Below, piece by piece: positions 1 to 8,121 of a DNA stretch of 41,670 nt. Under the pieces are notes generated by a model that saw nothing but the letters and a program-made list of their open reading frames with translations, was not told the origin of the DNA and made no database searches. The translations under genes and the position numbers were made by a program. How positions within the stretch are numbered: the first letter of the stretch is position 1; each line of letters starts with the position of its first letter. The stretch comes from Pseudomonadota bacterium (GTDB lineage Bacteria > Desulfobacterota > Desulfovibrionia > Desulfovibrionales > Desulfovibrionaceae): NCBI GenBank assembly GCA_018822105.1, contig JAHJLB010000058.1, forward strand, positions 1 to 41,670, written 5' to 3'.

Positions 1-218
1 AGTTCGAGGAGATCAAGCGCTGGCAGATCGAGGTCAGCAACCCCGGCGGCATCGACGAGATGGTCCTGTCCATCGAGTCCGGGGCCTTCAAGCGCGAGGA
101 CGAGCTGCTGCACACCTTCCGCGAGAAGATCAAGCTCCGGCCCACGCTGAAGATCCTGGCCCCCGGGACCCTGCCTCCGCAGATCCGGCCCATCGAGGAC
201 AAGCGCACCTGGGACTAG
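1..218 (+). CDS. Phenylacetate-CoA ligase-like protein, C-terminal fragment
   Basis: The reading frame enters from the left edge with its first full codon at base 3 and stops at TAG 216-218. The 71 visible residues have the look of the small C-terminal domain of the phenylacetate-CoA ligase (PaaK) branch of AMP-forming acyl-CoA synthetases. They include an I-E-V segment followed by a glycine-rich turn, then near the end 'PTLKILAPGTLPPQIRP', which corresponds to the family's 'V.lv.pGtLPr' stretch before the final conserved region. Such enzymes activate aryl or other carboxylic acids with ATP and CoA. The substrate cannot be read from this fragment. Family assignment is by recall of the domain pattern; the N-terminal adenylation domain lies outside the window. 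Confidence 0.7.
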   Translation, partial: FEEIKRWQIEVSNPGGIDEMVLSIESGAFKREDELLHTFREKIKLRPTLKILAPGTLPPQIRPIEDKRTWD

Positions 219-250
219 CCTCGGCCCGGCCGCCGCACACAGGAGGCGCC

Positions 251-1525
251 ATGCCCCTTGCACTGATCCCGCGCGCCCTGGCCCCTGGCCGGGGCGCGTT
301 TTTGCTGCCCCGGGCGGCCTGGCTGCTGCCGGCCCTTGTGCTGGGCCTGTGCGCCTGCGCGCGGCCAGCGCCCACGCAGCAGCCCATGCCGGTGAGCTTC
401 CTGCCCGCGCCGGGCGAGTTCCTGAGCAACGCCGGCGACCGCCTATCGCCCGAGGCCCTGCGCGCCCGCGCGGCGTCCGCCGCCTACGTCCTGGTGGGGG
501 AGAGCCACGGCAACGCCTGCGACCATGAGGCCGAGGCCCGCATCATCACCCTCCTGGCCCACGGCGAAACCGTGCCTGTCGTCGGGCTGGAGATGGCCCC
601 GGCCAGCCTGAACCCCGTGCTCCGGGCCTTTTCCGAGGGAGCCCTGGCCCCCGAAGAACTGGAGGCCCGGCTGGACTGGAAGACCAACTGGGGCCACCCC
701 TTCGCCAAATATCTGCCCGTGTTCCAGGCCATCCGCCGCTTCAGGCTGCCCGTATACGGCCTGAACGTGCCTCCGGGCGTCATCCGCCGGCTTTCGGCCG
801 CGGCCATGCAGAACGCCACCCTTGGCGATCCTGCCGGCGACCCGGTGGCCAGCCTCTCCCCGGAGGACCGGGCCCAGCTTCCCGCGCGCATCATCCCGCC
901 CGCCCCGGAGCAGGAGGCCTTCCTGCGCGAGGTCATGGGCAGCCATCCAAGGGCCAAGGCCAGGGGCGGCACGGCCGACGACCCCCGGCAACTGGCGCGC
1001 TTCCAGCTCATCCAGAGCGTCTGGGATTCGGCCATGGCCGAGCAGGCCGTGGGCGCCCGCCGGGCCACGGGCCGGCCCGTGGTGGTGCTGGCGGGCGCGG
1101 CCCATGTGGAGGGCGGCCTAGGCATCGCCCGGCGCCTGCGCGTGCTGGACCCCGGGGCGCAGGTGCTGCTCGTCTCGCCCTGGCGCGGCGACGCCCTGGA
1201 CAAGGCCGACGCCGAGGTGCGCGTGTACTGCCCGGAGTCCTTTGAAAGCCGCATGGGCATGACCCTGGTGTCCCGGCCCTGGGGCGGGGCCTTCGAATAC
1301 GTGGTCGGGGCCGTGGTCCGCGGCTCCCGGGCCGAGGGCGCGGGCCTGCGGCCCGGCGACGTGGTGGAGCGCGCGGGCGGCTATCGCATGCGCTCGCTCA
1401 ACGCCATGCATCTGGCGGGCAGCGACGCCTTCCGCGAGAAGAAGAGCCTCGTGCTCGTCATCCGGCGCGGCGAGGAGGCCCTCAGCGTGGACCTGGGCCC
1501 CCTTGGCCGGCAGGGGAGGCCGTAG
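251..1525 (+). CDS. ChaN-family lipoprotein with C-terminal PDZ domain
   Basis: This 424-residue protein starts at an ATG five bases after AGGAGG (241-246). The N-terminus has a long hydrophobic stretch ending 'LVLGLCAC', a lipobox with Cys36 the likely lipidated residue, so it is probably an outer-membrane lipoprotein facing the periplasm. Residues about 60-310 form a ChaN-like domain (old DUF399): 'YVLVGESHGN' near the start, 'VVGLEMAP', and a late 'VVVLAGAAHV'. ChaN proteins are haem- or iron-binding. Residues about 340-420 resemble a PDZ domain ('VVGAVVRGSRAEGAGLRPGD'), which usually binds a peptide or C-terminus. Only 3 bases separate it from mutM, so the two are probably co-translated. 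The function is not established. Assignment is by motif only. Confidence 0.85.
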   Translation: MPLALIPRALAPGRGAFLLPRAAWLLPALVLGLCACARPAPTQQPMPVSFLPAPGEFLSNAGDRLSPEALRARAASAAYVLVGESHGNACDHEAEARIITLLAHGETVPVVGLEMAPASLNPVLRAFSEGALAPEELEARLDWKTNWGHPFAKYLPVFQAIRRFRLPVYGLNVPPGVIRRLSAAAMQNATLGDPAGDPVASLSPEDRAQLPARIIPPAPEQEAFLREVMGSHPRAKARGGTADDPRQLARFQLIQSVWDSAMAEQAVGARRATGRPVVVLAGAAHVEGGLGIARRLRVLDPGAQVLLVSPWRGDALDKADAEVRVYCPESFESRMGMTLVSRPWGGAFEYVVGAVVRGSRAEGAGLRPGDVVERAGGYRMRSLNAMHLAGSDAFREKKSLVLVIRRGEEALSVDLGPLGRQGRP

Positions 1526-1528
1526 CAC

Positions 1529-2383
1529 GTGCCCGAGCTGCCCGAGGTCGAGACCATCGCCCGCACCCTGGCCCCGGAGGTGGAGAGCCGCCTCATCCTG
1601 GCCGTGCAGGTGCTGGACGAGAGCGCCCTGGAGCCGGGGGCCGAAGCCTTCCGCGCGCTGGTGCTGGGGCGGCGCATCGCCCGGGTGGGGCGGCGGGGCA
1701 AGCTGCTCCTGCTCTTCCTGCAGGCCGGGGGCGGCAAGGACGGCGGGACCATCGCCGTGCACCTGCGCATGACCGGCCGCGTCCTGGCCCTGGGCCCGGA
1801 CCAGGAGCCGAGCCGGCCGCGCGTGGTCCTGACCCTGTCCGACCGTGGCGGCGGGGCGGCGCAGTTGGTGTTTTCCGATGTGCGGCGTTTTGGCCGCATG
1901 CTCGCCTTTGCGCCGGGCGGCCTGGAGCGCTGGTCCTTCTACCGCGACCTTGGCCCGGAGCCCCTGGAGATGACCGCGGCGGAGTTCCGGGCGCGCCTGA
2001 GCCCTGCCGGCAGGCGGAGCCGGGCGCGCATCAAGGCGCTGCTGCTGGACCAGGGCGTCCTGGCCGGCATCGGCAACATCTACGCCGACGAGGCCCTGTT
2101 CCGGGCGCGCATCCGGCCCGACGCCCCTGCCGGGACCGTGAACGCCCGGCGGCTGGACGCGCTCTTCGCCGCCATCCAGGCCGTGCTGGCCCAGGCCATC
2201 GCCGAGAACGGCAGCTCCATCCGCGACTACCGCGACGCGCATGGCGACGCCGGGGCCTTCCAGAACCACTTCCAGGCCTATGGCCGGGGCGGCAAGCCCT
2301 GCCCGGCCTGCGGCGCTCCGCTTCTGGCCATGCGCGTGGCGGGCCGCACCAGCACCTTCTGTCCGCGCTGCCAGACAGCCTGA
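1529..2383 (+). CDS. mutM: Formamidopyrimidine-DNA glycosylase
   Basis: This is a bifunctional glycosylase/AP lyase that removes 8-oxoguanine and ring-opened purines from DNA. It starts with a GTG at 1529, because that gives the exact N-terminus required for catalysis: Pro-Glu after the processed Met ('MPELPEVETIARTL'), in which the proline is the nucleophile. Visible features are 'RRGKLLLLFL' (the conserved lysine loop), 'VHLRMTGR', 'GIGNIYADEALF' (helix-two-turn-helix) and a C-terminal zinc finger 'CPACGAPL...FCPRCQ'. At 284 residues it is of normal length. The start lies 3 bases after the stop of the ChaN-like gene, with GGGGAGG just upstream, so translation is probably coupled. Confidence 0.97.
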   Translation: MPELPEVETIARTLAPEVESRLILAVQVLDESALEPGAEAFRALVLGRRIARVGRRGKLLLLFLQAGGGKDGGTIAVHLRMTGRVLALGPDQEPSRPRVVLTLSDRGGGAAQLVFSDVRRFGRMLAFAPGGLERWSFYRDLGPEPLEMTAAEFRARLSPAGRRSRARIKALLLDQGVLAGIGNIYADEALFRARIRPDAPAGTVNARRLDALFAAIQAVLAQAIAENGSSIRDYRDAHGDAGAFQNHFQAYGRGGKPCPACGAPLLAMRVAGRTSTFCPRCQTA

Positions 2384-2551
2384 CCTAACCATCCGCGCGC
2401 ATATTCTGCCGCCCACCGCCTGTTTTCGGCCTTTCACCGATTGCGCGGGCACAACGGCCCGGAGCAGTGTATCCGGGTTCGATTTTTATGCTCCGCCCGC
2501 GCAAGCGGGCGCCAGCGCACACCACCGCAGCACTGCACAGGAGGACCATTC

Positions 2552-3871
2552 GTGAAGCACGCGCACAAGGCACGGCCCAAAGGCCACGCACACCATCATC
2601 CCGCCTCCGCCGCCCCAGGGCCCCAGGGCCACGGCAACAAGGGCTGGATCGTCGTCTTCTCCGGCCTGGGTCTGAACCTGGCCCTGGGCGTGCTCTACGC
2701 CTGGAGCGTTTTCGCCAAGCAGATGACCGAGGCCGTGGAGGCCGGCGGCATGGGCCTGACCAAGACCGAGGCCTCCCTGCCCTACATGCTGGCCATTGCC
2801 GTGTTCGCGGTGATGATGGTGCCCGCCGGGCGTCTGCAGGACCGCATGGGGCCGCGCGTGGCGGCCATGGCCGGAGCCCTGCTCACCGGGTCCGGCCTGG
2901 TGGTCTCGAGCTTCGCCGGCCCGGGCAACCTCATGCCCGTGCTCATCGGCTTCGGCCTCATGGCCGGCTCGGGCTTCGGCCTGGGTTATGCCGCGGCCAC
3001 GCCGGCGGCCATCAAATGGTTCCCGGCGGAGAAGAAGGGCATGATCACCGGCATCGTGGTCAGCGGCTTTGGCCTGGCCCCGGTGTACATCGCCCCCTTG
3101 AGCAAGCACCTGCTGGGCGCCTATGGCGTGGGCGGGGCCTTCCGCATCCTGGGCGTGGCCTTCACCCTGATCACGCTGCTGCTGGCGCGCATGATCGTCA
3201 ACCCGCCCGTGCCCGTGGCCGTGGCCGGAGCCGCCCCAGCGCCCCAGGCCCCGAGCTCGGTCTGGCGCGAGATGGTCGCCTCGCGCTCGTTCTACCTGCT
3301 CTACCTCGAATACACCTTCGCCGCCCTGGCCGGACTCATGATCATCGGGCATCTGGCCAAGATCATCGCCGTGCAGTCCGGGGGGCTGGTGCAGACCGGG
3401 TTCCTGTTCGTGGCCTCCATGGCCGTGTTCAACGCCCTGGGCCGGCTCATGGCCGGCATCCTGTCCGACAAGTTCGGCCGCATCCGCACCCTGGCCGTTG
3501 TGCTCTTGAGCCAGGCCTGCGTGATGCTCGTGTTCCCGGGCCTCAACGGCATGGCCGGGTTCTTCGTGGGCTCGGCCGTGGTGGGCTTCAGCTACGGGGC
3601 GTGCCTGGCGCTGTTCCCGGCCACCGTGGCCGACTTTTGGGGCGCCAAGAACTTCGGCCTGAACTACGGCATCCTGTTCACGGCCTGGGGCCTGGGCGGC
3701 ATGTTCGGCCCGTTCCTGGCAGGCCGCATCGCCGACCTCACGGGCAGCTACCAGCTGGCCTACTACATCGCGGCAGGGTTCCTCGTGACCGCCGCGGCCC
3801 TGACCTCCATCACCAGGCGCCCCGCGCCCGCGGCCTCCGTGGGCGAGCAGGCCGCCGCCCAGGCCGGATAG
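2552..3871 (+). CDS. OFA-family major facilitator (oxalate/formate antiporter-like)
   Basis: This is a 439-residue inner-membrane carrier with about twelve hydrophobic segments. I chose the GTG at 2552 because AGGAGG lies at 2539-2544 with a seven-base gap; the frame is open further upstream but without a ribosome site. The N-terminus is His-rich (KHAHK...GHAHHHP). Family marks are 'GLGLNLALGVLYAWSVF' in the first helix, 'AGRLQDRMGPR' in the loop after helix 2, and 'GILSDKFGRIR' in the matching loop of the second half. This is the layout of the OFA group, whose known member OxlT exchanges oxalate for formate. The substrate is not readable, but monocarboxylate transport would suit a formate- or lactate-using anaerobe. 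A terminator follows at 3918-3938. Confidence 0.85.
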   Translation: MKHAHKARPKGHAHHHPASAAPGPQGHGNKGWIVVFSGLGLNLALGVLYAWSVFAKQMTEAVEAGGMGLTKTEASLPYMLAIAVFAVMMVPAGRLQDRMGPRVAAMAGALLTGSGLVVSSFAGPGNLMPVLIGFGLMAGSGFGLGYAAATPAAIKWFPAEKKGMITGIVVSGFGLAPVYIAPLSKHLLGAYGVGGAFRILGVAFTLITLLLARMIVNPPVPVAVAGAAPAPQAPSSVWREMVASRSFYLLYLEYTFAALAGLMIIGHLAKIIAVQSGGLVQTGFLFVASMAVFNALGRLMAGILSDKFGRIRTLAVVLLSQACVMLVFPGLNGMAGFFVGSAVVGFSYGACLALFPATVADFWGAKNFGLNYGILFTAWGLGGMFGPFLAGRIADLTGSYQLAYYIAAGFLVTAAALTSITRRPAPAASVGEQAAAQAG

Positions 3872-3917
3872 CGCACGCAAGGGCTCCTGGCCAGAACTAC
3901 GGCCCTGCGCGGAGCAA

Positions 3918-3938
3918 GCCCTCTGCACAGGGCCTTTT
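3918..3938 (+). terminator. Rho-independent terminator after the MFS gene
   Basis: A short hairpin GCCCT / AGGGC (3918-3922 with 3929-3933, six-base loop) is followed by CTTTTCTT. It lies about 45 bases after the transporter stop and before the thioesterase ribosome site. Stem length is modest, so efficiency may be moderate. Confidence 0.6.
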
Positions 3939-4034
3939 CTTGGCCCCTTGACCCGGGGGCCCGGGCGTCCTAAACCCGGACAGGCTGCGCGCCCTGGCCA
4001 TGAGCATTGCCGGCGCGCGCCAAGGGGGGGAAGC

Positions 4035-4559
4035 ATGGGCGAGGAAACCAACGCCTGCCAGGGCCCGGCCCATACGCCGGCGGGCAAGACCGCCGCCGAG
4101 TCCGCGGTGGTCATGACGCACCAGGTGCTGCCGCACGACGCCAACCCGGCGGGCAACGTGCATGGCGGCGTCATCCTGAAGCACATCGACACCGCCGCCG
4201 GGGTGGTGGCCATGCGCCATGTGCGCGGCTGGGCCGTCACGGCCAGCATCGACCGCATGGACTTCCTGCGGCCGGTCTACGTGGGCGAGCTGGTGACCGT
4301 GAAGGCCAGCCTGAACCTGGTGGGCCGCACGAGCATGGAGATCGGCGTGCGCGTGGAGGCCGAGAACCTGCTCACCGGCGAGGTGCGCCACACCAACTCC
4401 GCCTACCTGACCTTCGTGGCCCTGGACGGCCTGGGCTGCCCCAGGCCCGCGCCGCCGCTGATCATCGACGGCGAGGTGGCCGAGCGCCGCCACCGCCAGG
4501 CCCTGCGCCGCCGCGAACTGCGCCGCCAGGCCATCGCCGAGGAGCGCGCCGGGGGCTGA
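4035..4559 (+). CDS. Acyl-CoA thioesterase (hotdog fold, YciA/BFIT type)
   Basis: This 174-residue cytoplasmic enzyme is expected to hydrolyse acyl-CoA to free acid and CoA. The ATG at 4035 follows a G-rich ribosome site (GGGGGGGAAGC). The hotdog core runs from about residue 25 to 140. 'LPHDANPAGNVHGGVILKHID' holds the catalytic Asn/Asp region and the 'GG' turn before the central helix. 'ASIDRMDFLRPVYVGELV' and 'SMEIGVRVEAENLLTGE' are the usual strand motifs of the acyl-CoA hydrolase family. A highly basic Arg-rich tail of about 25 residues (many RR and HR pairs) follows the fold and is not part of the core. Substrate chain length cannot be told. The glycosyltransferase-like gene follows after 74 bases. 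Confidence 0.88.
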   Translation: MGEETNACQGPAHTPAGKTAAESAVVMTHQVLPHDANPAGNVHGGVILKHIDTAAGVVAMRHVRGWAVTASIDRMDFLRPVYVGELVTVKASLNLVGRTSMEIGVRVEAENLLTGEVRHTNSAYLTFVALDGLGCPRPAPPLIIDGEVAERRHRQALRRRELRRQAIAEERAGG

Positions 4560-4633
4560 TTCTGCCCGGTTGGGCGCTGGTACGGTTGTTGCTTTCTCCG
4601 GGCGAGTGTCGGAACCTTCCCCCGGAGGCCTCC

Positions 4634-5365
4634 ATGCAGAATCCGCCCCAAGAGCCCTGGCTGTCCATCCTCCTGCCCACGCGCGGCCGGCCGGCCCAGG
4701 CCTCGCGCCTGCTGACGAGCCTGTTGACCACCGCCAGCGACCCCGGCGGCGTGGAAGTGCTCCTGTACATCGACCAGGACGACCCGCAGAGCCTGGGCAT
4801 CGGCCTGCCGGGCCTGCGCGTGGAGCGCCACTGCGGCCCCCCGGGCGTGGGCCTGGGCGTCATGACCAACGTGCTCTACCAGGCCGCTCGCGCACCGTAC
4901 ATCCTGCTCTGCGGCGATGACCACGTCTTCCGCAGCCCCGGCTGGGACGAGGCCGTGCGGGCGGAGTTCGCGCGCTTTCCGGACGGCGTGGCCCTGGTGT
5001 ATGGCGACGACCTCTTCCAGGGCGAGCAGATCTGCACCGCCCCCTTTCTCTCGCGCACGGCCTGCGAGCTCATGGGCGGCCCCTGCCCGGCCGTGTACAA
5101 GAGCTCGTACATCGACACGCATCTCCTCTCGGTCTTCGCCCAACTGGAGCACCTGGGGCACGAGCGGCGCCTCTACCTGCCGGGCATGGTCATCGAACAC
5201 CTGCACCACCTGGCGGGCAAGGCCGAACTCGACGACACCTACCTGAACCGGCCCCTGTCCGGCGAGGAGAGCCAGGACCTGTTTCTGGCCCTGGAGCCCA
5301 TGCGCGCGCGGCAGGTCAAGGCCCTGGCCCGGCACATCCGCAACTTCTCCCGCCGCGCCGCCTAG
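4634..5365 (+). CDS. Glycosyltransferase family 2-like protein
   Basis: This 243-residue protein starts at the ATG at 4634 behind GGAGG (4624-4628). The N-terminus 'WLSILLPTRGRPAQASRLL' matches the first strand and nucleotide-binding turn of GT-A glycosyltransferases. 'ILLCGDDHVFRSPGWD' has the position of the metal-binding DxD region, here GDDH. 'ALVYGDDLFQGE' and a later 'YLPGMVIEHLHHLAGK' complete the pattern. It is soluble, and the sugar donor and acceptor are unknown. Its TAG overlaps the stop of the convergent desaturase gene: both stops use the same palindrome CTAG at 5362-5365. It could be a poly-specific family member acting on surface polysaccharide, which is inference. Confidence 0.75.
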   Translation: MQNPPQEPWLSILLPTRGRPAQASRLLTSLLTTASDPGGVEVLLYIDQDDPQSLGIGLPGLRVERHCGPPGVGLGVMTNVLYQAARAPYILLCGDDHVFRSPGWDEAVRAEFARFPDGVALVYGDDLFQGEQICTAPFLSRTACELMGGPCPAVYKSSYIDTHLLSVFAQLEHLGHERRLYLPGMVIEHLHHLAGKAELDDTYLNRPLSGEESQDLFLALEPMRARQVKALARHIRNFSRRAA

Positions 5366-6387
5366 GCGCGCTTCCGGGCCTGCCGGAAGCCGACCATCCT
5401 CCGCTCCTCCTCGTCATACAGATCAAGACCCAGGCATTCCAGGCTGCCGCCCAGGGTGATGGGCCTGACCGCCTGGAGCTGCGGCACCTGCTGGTGGCAC
5501 GGCCGCAGGTTGTAGTTGGGGATTGCCGGGCGCAGGTGGTGCACGTGGTGGAAGCCGATGTTGCCGGAGATCCACCGGAGGGCTCCTGGCAGCGCATAGT
5601 AGGACGCCCCCTCCATGGCCACCCGCCACGGATCCCACTGTGCGTGGCGCGCCCAGTAGACGCCCTGGAACTGGTGCTGCACGTAGAACAGCCAGATGCC
5701 AAGCGGCCCGGCCATGAGCACGACGGGCAGCTGGACCAGGAGGTAGGTCCGGAAGCCCACGGCGAGGCTTGCGGCCGCCACGATGGCCGCTATGCCCAGG
5801 TTGGTGTAGAGCACGCCCAGCCGGTCGGCCCTTTTGCCGCCGCTGGACGGCAGGCGGTTGCGCAGCAGGAAGTAGTATGCCGGCCCGATGCCGAACATCA
5901 GCAAGGGGTTGCGGTACAGCCGGTAGGCCAGGCGCTTCAGGAATGGGGCGGCGTGGTATTCCGCCACGGTCATCAGGGTGATGTCGCCGAGGCCGCGCCG
6001 GTCCAGGTCGCCTGCGCTGAGATGGTGCCCGGCGTGGCTGCGCCGCCAGTCGTGGAAGGGGGTGAAGGTGAGGACCCCGCAGAGGTAGCCCAGGTTCCTG
6101 TTCCAGCGCGGCGTGGCCAGGTACGAGCCGTGGGTGCAGTCGTGGAAGATGATGAAGAGGCGTATGTACAGCCCGGCGGCAGCCGCGCCCAGCAGCAGGG
6201 TCAGCCCGTACGAAAGGCCCCGCGTCACGGACAGGACCATCAGGGCGAGCAGCAGGAGATAGGGGACAAGGGTGTTCGCGAGCTGCCAGGCGGACTTGCG
6301 CCTATCCGGCCGGGCGAAGGGGTCGGTGGCTGCGTACCATTCCGGTTTCTGGGCGGCTGTGGCGATGAGCACAGGGTTGAAGGACAT
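5362..6387 (-). CDS. Membrane fatty acid desaturase
   Basis: This 341-residue integral membrane di-iron enzyme introduces a double bond into acyl chains, using oxygen and an electron donor. The three histidine boxes are present: HDCTH (residues 82-86), HAGHH (118-122) and, near residue 290, HHVHH followed by 'LRPAIPNYNL'. This order and the last box fit the omega-6/DesA-type desaturases. Hydrophobic helices at about 38-55, 60-80, 175-215 and 220-240 give the usual two hairpins. The start at 6387 follows a run of seven G. An own promoter is visible at 6497-6524. An oxygen-requiring enzyme in a presumed anaerobe is notable, but such genes do occur in aerotolerant sulfate reducers. Confidence 0.93.
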   Translation of the reverse strand: MSFNPVLIATAAQKPEWYAATDPFARPDRRKSAWQLANTLVPYLLLLALMVLSVTRGLSYGLTLLLGAAAAGLYIRLFIIFHDCTHGSYLATPRWNRNLGYLCGVLTFTPFHDWRRSHAGHHLSAGDLDRRGLGDITLMTVAEYHAAPFLKRLAYRLYRNPLLMFGIGPAYYFLLRNRLPSSGGKRADRLGVLYTNLGIAAIVAAASLAVGFRTYLLVQLPVVLMAGPLGIWLFYVQHQFQGVYWARHAQWDPWRVAMEGASYYALPGALRWISGNIGFHHVHHLRPAIPNYNLRPCHQQVPQLQAVRPITLGGSLECLGLDLYDEEERRMVGFRQARKRA

Positions 6388-6496
6388 GGCAACCCCCCCC
6401 TGTTGCGAGCGCTGCCTGCGCCTGGGCCTGCCTGGTAAAGGGCGCGCGGCCCGCCCCGTTGCGGCAACAGGCCGTCATGGCAGCAGTTTTCATGTG

Positions 6497-6524
6497 AGTA
6501 TAGCACATCCTGACCGGATTTCAA
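6497..6524 (-). promoter_or_regulatory. Sigma70-type promoter of the desaturase gene
   Basis: Read on the minus strand there is TTGAAA (6524-6519), a 16-base spacer and TATACT (6502-6497). This is one of the best consensus matches in the window and lies about 110 bases before the desaturase ATG. Confidence 0.7.
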
Positions 6525-6537
6525 GCGCTGGGGCCTC

Positions 6538-6583
6538 GGCCAGGGGGCGGGGGGCAAGGCGGGCAGCCTGCCGCCCCCTGGCC
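6538..6583 (-). terminator. Hairpin at the end of the yraN operon
   Basis: A 13-bp perfect stem (6538-6550 with 6571-6583, 20-base loop) begins 3 bases beyond the yraN stop. No T-run follows, so it may work with Rho or protect the 3' end. It sits between the operon and the desaturase promoter. Confidence 0.5.
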
Positions 6584-6586
6584 GCC

Positions 6587-6979
6587 CTACCAGGGCTGCC
6601 AGCCGCCCGGCGCGTCGGCTGGGAAGGCGTCGGGGACGTGCTCGATGCGGGCAAGATGGCCCGCGCGGAAAAGCGCGGCCACGAGGTCGAAGCGGCAGGG
6701 CCGGTGCCAGAGCCCGCGTTGGGAGAGATAGAGCTGGGCGGCGCGCTGCAGGCGCACGCGCTTTTGCCGGTGCAGGCCGTCGGACGGCGCGGCCAGGGAG
6801 CCTTCGGCGCGGGTTTTGACCTCCACGAAGACCAGGGTGTCGCCGTCCTCGCAGACGAAATCGAGCTCCAGCCGGCCCAGACGCAGGTTGCGCTCCAGGA
6901 TGCGCAGGCCCTTGCCCTCCAGCAGGCGCGCGGCCTCGTCCTCGCCCTGACGGCCTAGGTCAAGATGCCCGGCAGGCAT
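6587..6979 (-). CDS. YraN / UPF0102 family nuclease-like protein
   Basis: This 130-residue soluble protein has a restriction-endonuclease-like fold in the known family. The pattern is complete: '[27 protein letters not shown]' at the N-terminus, then '[23 protein letters not shown]', which carries the Asp...Glu-x-Lys (EVK) catalytic triad of PD-(D/E)XK nucleases. The physiological role is unknown. It is the last gene of the ribosomal operon. Its ATG at 6979 lies inside the 3' end of rnhB (25-base overlap), so it is probably translated by coupling. The rnhB-yraN pairing is common in bacteria. Confidence 0.93.
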   Translation of the reverse strand: MPAGHLDLGRQGEDEAARLLEGKGLRILERNLRLGRLELDFVCEDGDTLVFVEVKTRAEGSLAAPSDGLHRQKRVRLQRAAQLYLSQRGLWHRPCRFDLVAALFRAGHLARIEHVPDAFPADAPGGWQPW

Positions 6980-7635
6980 TGCTGGCGCTCATTTTTTGGC
7001 GGGCCGCCGGGCCGCACGCCCCGGAAGGTCAGGCGGTGGATGGGGCTGGGGCCGAGGCGGCGCAGGGCCTCCAGGTGCGCTGCGGTGCCGTAGCCCTTGT
7101 GCCCGGCGAGGCCGTAGCCGGGGTGGCGGCGGTCCAGGGCGCGCATGAGCCGGTCGCGGAAGGTCTTGGCCAGGATGCTGGCGGCGGAGATGGCCGGGAT
7201 GAGCGCGTCGCCGCCGATGACGGTGCGCTGCGGCAGGGGCAGGGCGATGGCCTGGTTGCCGTCGATGAGCAGCAGGGCGGGGCGCAGGCGCAGGCCGGCC
7301 ACGGCGCGCTCCATGGAGCGCAGGGTGGCTTGCAGGATGTTGATGCGGTCGATCTCCGGGCCCCAGGCCAGGCCCAGGGACCAGGCCACGGCCTGGGAGC
7401 GGATGGCGCCGGCCAGGGCCTCGCGCCGGGCGGGGCTGAGGGCCTTGGAGTCCGTGAGTCCGGGCAGGTCGAAGTCCTCGGGCAGGATGCAGGCCGCGGC
7501 CACCACGGGCCCGGCCAGGCAGCCGCGCCCGGCCTCGTCGATGCCCGCGGAAAGGCCGCCGCCAGGGCCAGCGCAAGGCCCGGACGGGCCGGGCAGTCCG
7601 GGGTCGGTGGAGCCGATGCGGGGCGGGGCGGTCAT
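6955..7635 (-). CDS. rnhB: Ribonuclease HII
   Basis: This 226-residue enzyme cleaves the RNA strand of RNA-DNA hybrids, including single ribonucleotides in DNA. The core starts at about residue 29 with '[19 protein letters not shown]', holding the first two acidic metal ligands (D-E). 'LTDSKALSP' and 'LLIDGN' (third Asp) follow, then '[12 protein letters not shown]' with the fourth Asp, and '[21 protein letters not shown]'. An N-terminal Pro/Gly-rich extension of about 28 residues precedes the fold. The ATG at 7635 follows AAGGGGGG. It lies between rplS and yraN, and a large hairpin in the gap to rplS may set its expression. Confidence 0.97.
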   Translation of the reverse strand: MTAPPRIGSTDPGLPGPSGPCAGPGGGLSAGIDEAGRGCLAGPVVAAACILPEDFDLPGLTDSKALSPARREALAGAIRSQAVAWSLGLAWGPEIDRINILQATLRSMERAVAGLRLRPALLLIDGNQAIALPLPQRTVIGGDALIPAISAASILAKTFRDRLMRALDRRHPGYGLAGHKGYGTAAHLEALRRLGPSPIHRLTFRGVRPGGPPKNERQQCLPGILT

Positions 7636-7661
7636 GGCATCCCCCCTTGGAACAGGCGCAC

Positions 7662-7701
7662 CGTCCCCGGCGCCGCACCCTGAGGGGCGGCGCCGGGGAC
7701 G
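7662..7701 (-). terminator. Long perfect hairpin between rplS and rnhB
   Basis: A 15-bp perfect GC-rich stem (7662-7676 with 7687-7701) closes a 10-base loop. On the transcript it falls 28 bases after the rplS stop and about 27 bases before the rnhB ATG. No T-run follows on the minus strand, so it is more likely an attenuator, a stabilising or a processing structure than an intrinsic terminator. The type label is the nearest available. Confidence 0.55.
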
Positions 7702-7729
7702 CGCGGGTCCGAAGTCTGGCCGGAGGGGA

Positions 7730-8080
7730 TTATTCCCAGGTCTGGCGGGACTTGACGCGGGCGGCCTTGCCGGCCAGCTTGCGCAGGTAGAAGATGCGCG
7801 CGCGGCGCACCTTGCCCTGGGACAAGATCTCGATGCGGTCGATGGCCGGGGTGTGCATGGGGAAGATGCGCTCCACGCCCACGCCGTCGGAGACCTTGCG
7901 CACGGTGAAGGTGCTGTCGGTGGTGCCGCGGTTCACGCAGAGCACAACGCCCTGGAAGACCTGGATGCGCTCCTTGTCGCCCTCGATGATGCGGGTGTGC
8001 ACCTTGACGGTGTCGCCCGCGCGGAAGCTGGGCAGGTCCATGCGCAGGTGTTCGCTTTCGATCTTCTTGATGATGTCCAT
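7730..8080 (-). CDS. rplS: 50S ribosomal protein L19
   Basis: This 116-residue ribosomal protein lies at the 30S-50S interface. The sequence is typical throughout: '[29 protein letters not shown]', '[29 protein letters not shown]' and the basic end '[19 protein letters not shown]'. The start at 8080 has a strong AAAGGAG ribosome site. It is 41 bases downstream of trmD, the usual arrangement. Confidence 0.99.
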   Translation of the reverse strand: MDIIKKIESEHLRMDLPSFRAGDTVKVHTRIIEGDKERIQVFQGVVLCVNRGTTDSTFTVRKVSDGVGVERIFPMHTPAIDRIEILSQGKVRRARIFYLRKLAGKAARVKSRQTWE

Positions 8081-8121
8081 ATGTCGACTCCTTTCTGGAA
8101 CAATACGTCAGTTCAGTCTTT

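Noticed and set aside
2486-4258. Long antisense frame opposite the MFS transporter
   Set aside because: Composition is dominated by Gly/His/Ala/Gln typical of a shadow of a GC-rich gene; the sense frame has clear family motifs and a ribosome site.
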